Assembly (NCBI GenBank): GCA_016763045.1
Contig: JAESUN010000160.1
Coordinates: 1-16,771 of the forward strand
Source of the DNA: Opitutaceae bacterium
GTDB lineage: Bacteria; Verrucomicrobiota; Verrucomicrobiia; Opitutales; Opitutaceae
Direction of reading: 5' to 3'
DNA length: 16,771 bases
Shown here: piece after piece, positions 14,295 to 16,771 of the stretch
Layout: the number at the start of each line of letters is the position of its first letter
How positions within the stretch are numbered: position 1 is the stretch's first letter
Position numbers and translations under genes: made by a program
Notes under the pieces: generated by a model
The model's database searches: none
What the model saw: the letters and a program-made list of their open reading frames with translations, nothing else
Told to the model about the DNA's origin: nothing

Positions 14295-14819
14295 TTAGTG
14301 CTTGCAGCCACAGCCTTCATTCCCACAACCACCTTCATCTTTTTCTTCATGGTGGTGATGACCTCCTGACCCATGAACATGGCCGTGACTTATTTCAGTT
14401 TCTGTCGCAGCTCTCTTTTCAGTGATTTCCACTTCGAAAAACAAATCTTCTCCCGCCAGTGGATGATTCGCATCAAGCGTCACCTTATCACCATCGAGAG
14501 CCACCACTTTCACCACGGGTGCATGATTGTCCTCACCCGCCCGAAACTGATCCCCAATCGAAATATCCTCCACTGGTAAAAGAGAACGCTCCACAATCTG
14601 AATCATCGATTCATCATGTTCGCCATAGCCACGCTTTGCTTCGACGATCACTTCTTCCTTTTCTCCAACCTCCAAGGCTTTCAACGGTTCCTCCAATCCT
14701 TCAATAATGGAACCACTGCCTTCCAGAAAAGAAATCGGTGAACCGGATCCCGAAGTATCCAAAACCTCTCCGGATTTATTGCGTAAAGTATAATTAAACG
14801 TGATGATATTTAAGCTCAT
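14295..14819 (-). CDS. slyD: SlyD-type FKBP peptidyl-prolyl isomerase with metal-binding tail
   Basis: The 174-residue protein catalyses cis-trans isomerisation of prolyl bonds and acts as a cytoplasmic chaperone. The FKBP domain is split as in SlyD: MSLNIITFNYTLRNKSGEVL start, PISFLEGSGSIIEGLEEPL (28-46) and KRGYGEHDE (62-70). An insert-in-flap chaperone domain follows (~73-115), then DANHPLAG (116-123) and the closing FFEVEI strand. The tail (145-174) is rich in His and Cys (GHVHG, HHHH, CGNEGCGC) and should bind nickel or similar metals, as in E. coli SlyD. An in-frame ATG at 14855 adds 12 residues not typical of the family; the ATG at 14819 is preferred. It converges with the methyl-transfer operon and is divergent from purE, and probably has no functional tie to either. 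Confidence 0.95.
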   Translation of the reverse strand: MSLNIITFNYTLRNKSGEVLDTSGSGSPISFLEGSGSIIEGLEEPLKALEVGEKEEVIVEAKRGYGEHDESMIQIVERSLLPVEDISIGDQFRAGEDNHAPVVKVVALDGDKVTLDANHPLAGEDLFFEVEITEKRAATETEISHGHVHGSGGHHHHEEKDEGGCGNEGCGCKH

Positions 14820-14991
14820 AGGACTAAAAAAAGAAGCCCCATCGTTCCCATCCATTCAAACCCTAGCAAGAAAAACCTCACCTCAAGGTACTTTTAAACT
14901 CGAAACACCCTTCGCTTTCGGTGAAAAAGATGTTATCTGCTACTGATATTCCACCCATATTAGAGAAATAACGTTCGAAAACACCTTCAAT

Positions 14992-15492
14992 ATGCCCGAG
15001 ATAGACCCAACAAAACCACTCATCGGAATCATTATGGGGAGCACCTCTGACTGGAGCACCATGAAGCATACCGCTGATAAACTGGAAGAATTCGGTATCC
15101 CCTTCGAAAAAGAAGTCGTCAGTGCCCACCGCACTCCGCAAAAACTCTATGAATACGCTCGCTCGGCTTCTGAAAGAGGACTGCGATGCATCATCGCTGG
15201 AGCTGGCGGAGCTGCTCATCTTCCAGGAATGGCCGCCGCCATGACAGAGCTACCCGTCTTGGGTGTCCCCGTCGAATCTGCAGTCCTACGAGGTGTGGAC
15301 TCAATGCTATCCATTCTTCAAATGCCTGCGGGCATACCTGTTGCGACATTTGCCATCGGTAAAGCCGGTGCGACCAATGCCGCTCTTTTTGCCCTTTCTC
15401 TGCTCGCAGCGACAGATACGGAATTAGCCGGCAAACTTGCCGATTTCCGCACGGCACAGACAAATCAGGTGCTGCAGTCAAAACTCCCTTGA
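14992..15492 (+). CDS. purE: N5-carboxyaminoimidazole ribonucleotide mutase
   Basis: PurE converts N5-CAIR to CAIR in purine synthesis. The 166-residue protein is of class I length and carries all signatures: [11 protein letters not shown] (11-21), SAHRTP (44-49, with catalytic H46), [11 protein letters not shown] (70-80), GVPV and the [17 protein letters not shown] block. It is followed 20 bases later by purK, its usual partner, so N5-CAIR made by PurK is passed on. No Shine-Dalgarno precedes the ATG. It is divergent from slyD with about 170 bases between the starts. Confidence 0.98.
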   Translation: MPEIDPTKPLIGIIMGSTSDWSTMKHTADKLEEFGIPFEKEVVSAHRTPQKLYEYARSASERGLRCIIAGAGGAAHLPGMAAAMTELPVLGVPVESAVLRGVDSMLSILQMPAGIPVATFAIGKAGATNAALFALSLLAATDTELAGKLADFRTAQTNQVLQSKLP

Positions 15493-15512
15493 GAGGGAAA
15501 GACCAAGACACA

Positions 15513-16649
15513 ATGATTACTCCCGGTAAAACCATCGGTATTTTTGGCGGCGGACAACTTGGCCGCATGACAGGAATCGCAGCCCGCAAAATGGGTTATT
15601 CCGTTCATATCTTTGAACCTGCTGCCAATTGTCCGGCAGGACATATCGCAGATCGCGAGATCAACGCCTCCTACGAAGACAAGGAAGCCCTGAAAGATTT
15701 CATCCAGCAGATCGATGTCCTCACCTACGAATTTGAGAATATTCCCAGTGCAACCATTGAATTTGCCGCTGAGCATCGCCCCCTCCACCCTTCGAGCAGC
15801 GTCTTGTTCACCTGCCAAAACAGAGAGAGGGAGAAACTCTTTCTTCGGGCAAACAACATCCCTCATGCCGATTTTGAAATCGTTACCTCCGAAGAGGAAC
15901 TAGAGGCCGCTGTTGGTAAAATTGGCACCCCTTGTGTTTTAAAAACTGCTGATTTCGGATATGACGGAAAAGGCCAGATAAAGCTCTCTTCCGAAGATAA
16001 AGACTTCGGTAAAATCTGGGCTCAATTCTCCGCACCAAAGGCTGTATTGGAAAAATGGGTTCAATTCGACCTGGAGCTATCCGTCATCTGCGCCCGTAAT
16101 AGCAAAGGGGAACAATGCACATTCCCCGTCTCCGAAAACATCCACACAAACCATATCCTCGATTTAAGTATCGTCCCTGCTCGTATATCTGAACACGTCA
16201 CCAAAGAAGCCGAAACCTTGGCTCTGCAAATAGCTAACCAGCTTGATGTCGTGGGATTAATAGCCGTCGAAATGTTTCTCACGAAAGAGGGAAAGATCAT
16301 CGTAAACGAATTAGCTCCCCGTCCACATAACTCTGGACACTACTCCTTTGACGCTTGCGTCACCAGCCAGTTCGAACAACACGTTCGCAGCGTCTGTGAC
16401 CTCCCTCTGGGGTCCACAGAATTACTGGAGCCCAACGTCATGGTAAACATTCTCGGAGATGCCTGGCACGCAGGAGAACCCGACTGGGCAAAATTGCTGG
16501 AAGACCCAAAAGTAAAACTTCATCTTTACGGTAAAGCTCAGGCTCGACCAGGTCGCAAAATGGGGCACTTCTGCGTCATGGACAAAAGCCTCGAAACAGC
16601 TCTTCACAAGGCACAGCAGTATCGCAACTTGATCACCTCGACTCCTTAG
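15513..16649 (+). CDS. purK: N5-carboxyaminoimidazole ribonucleotide synthase
   Basis: PurK is an ATP-grasp enzyme that carboxylates AIR with bicarbonate and ATP to N5-CAIR. The 378-residue protein has the N-terminal IGIFGGGQLGRM (8-19), a central ATP-grasp with FGYDGKGQ, and the C-terminal N265-E-L-A-P-R-P-H-N-S-G-H276 magnesium/substrate signature, close to the family's NE(I/L)APR.HNSGH. A TTG at 15489 overlapping the purE stop would add eight residues; the ATG at 15513 matches the family start (MITPGKTIGIFGGG). It forms a two-gene unit with purE and is followed by a strong hairpin. Confidence 0.97.
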   Translation: MITPGKTIGIFGGGQLGRMTGIAARKMGYSVHIFEPAANCPAGHIADREINASYEDKEALKDFIQQIDVLTYEFENIPSATIEFAAEHRPLHPSSSVLFTCQNREREKLFLRANNIPHADFEIVTSEEELEAAVGKIGTPCVLKTADFGYDGKGQIKLSSEDKDFGKIWAQFSAPKAVLEKWVQFDLELSVICARNSKGEQCTFPVSENIHTNHILDLSIVPARISEHVTKEAETLALQIANQLDVVGLIAVEMFLTKEGKIIVNELAPRPHNSGHYSFDACVTSQFEQHVRSVCDLPLGSTELLEPNVMVNILGDAWHAGEPDWAKLLEDPKVKLHLYGKAQARPGRKMGHFCVMDKSLETALHKAQQYRNLITSTP

Positions 16650-16664
16650 TCGAAAAAACTGATC

Positions 16665-16718
16665 ACTAGTTTCAGTTAATCGACCCGAAGACGGAAAGTT
16701 TTCCGTCTTCGAACTAGT
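16665..16718 (+). terminator. Long nested hairpin after purK
   Basis: CGAAGACGGAAA (16686-16697) and TTTCCGTCTTCG (16700-16711) form a perfect 12-base inverted repeat with only GT between. An outer pair, ACTAGTT (16665-16671) and AACTAGT (16712-16718), extends the structure. It starts 15 bases after the purK stop. The T content that follows is diffuse rather than a clean run, so it may be a bidirectional terminator, an mRNA-end stabiliser, or both. Confidence 0.7.
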
Positions 16719-16771
16719 CTTTGTTCGTTTTACTCGCTCTCTTCCGATTTACATCCGGAACAACAGCACCT

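Noticed and set aside
14820..14855. Longer N-terminus for the SlyD-type protein
   Set aside because: SlyD proteins start directly at the first beta strand, as with the ATG at 14819.
15489..15512. TTG start for purK overlapping the purE stop
   Set aside because: The eight added residues are polar and not family-like; ATG at 15513 gives the standard N-terminus.
1..16771. CRISPR arrays, tRNA/rRNA genes, insertion sequences or integration sites
   Set aside because: No regularly spaced repeats, cloverleaf-like sequences, transposase frames or terminal inverted repeats were seen in the window.

Overview
The window looks like a chromosomal piece of an aerobic or facultative bacterium with mid-range GC. 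Several genes have the style of marine Verrucomicrobiota (Opitutae or Puniceicoccales). That placement is an inference from general protein flavour and from the near absence of Shine-Dalgarno sequences; no rRNA or other marker in the window fixes it.

Layout. The left edge holds the start of a membrane protein (1-129, minus) and a secreted protein with a TonB-C-like end (126-1142, minus). A 406-base stretch without a clear gene follows. Next come a PhyH-family Fe(II)/2-oxoglutarate dioxygenase (1549-2247, plus) and formate-tetrahydrofolate ligase fhs (2261-3934, minus). A 312-base gap may hold a 30-codon plus-strand ORF. An AraC-family regulator follows (4247-5101, minus).

The centre of the window is a nine-gene plus-strand cluster (5232-14184), divergent from the regulator. 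In order it encodes a UroD/MtaA-type methyltransferase, a MetH-like corrinoid protein, a MetF-MetV fusion methylene-H4folate reductase, a methyl-H4folate/corrinoid methyltransferase, an amidohydrolase, a RACo-type ferredoxin-ASKHA corrinoid activator, a stand-alone protein like the MetH reactivation domain, and two small proteins I do not recognise. The right end is housekeeping: a SlyD-type FKBP prolyl isomerase (minus) and purE-purK (plus) with a strong hairpin after purK.

How the genes fit together (inference from families). The UroD-type enzyme (MT1) moves a methyl group from an unknown donor to Co(I) of the corrinoid protein. The pterin-binding enzyme (MT2) passes it to tetrahydrofolate. 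MetF-MetV oxidises methyl-H4F to methylene-H4F, and Fhs can release the C1 unit as formate with ATP formation. The ferredoxin-ASKHA protein, perhaps helped by the MetH-activation-like protein, rescues oxidised Co(II). The plan resembles the acetogen O-demethylase and mto-type systems. No CO dehydrogenase/acetyl-CoA synthase genes are present, and the neighbourhood includes an O2-dependent enzyme.

The most unusual points are: the MT1 has lost all three zinc ligands expected of MtaA-type enzymes; two different corrinoid-reactivation modules sit side by side; two unknown proteins are packed behind them; and an amidohydrolase lies inside the operon. The methyl donor cannot be read from the sequence.
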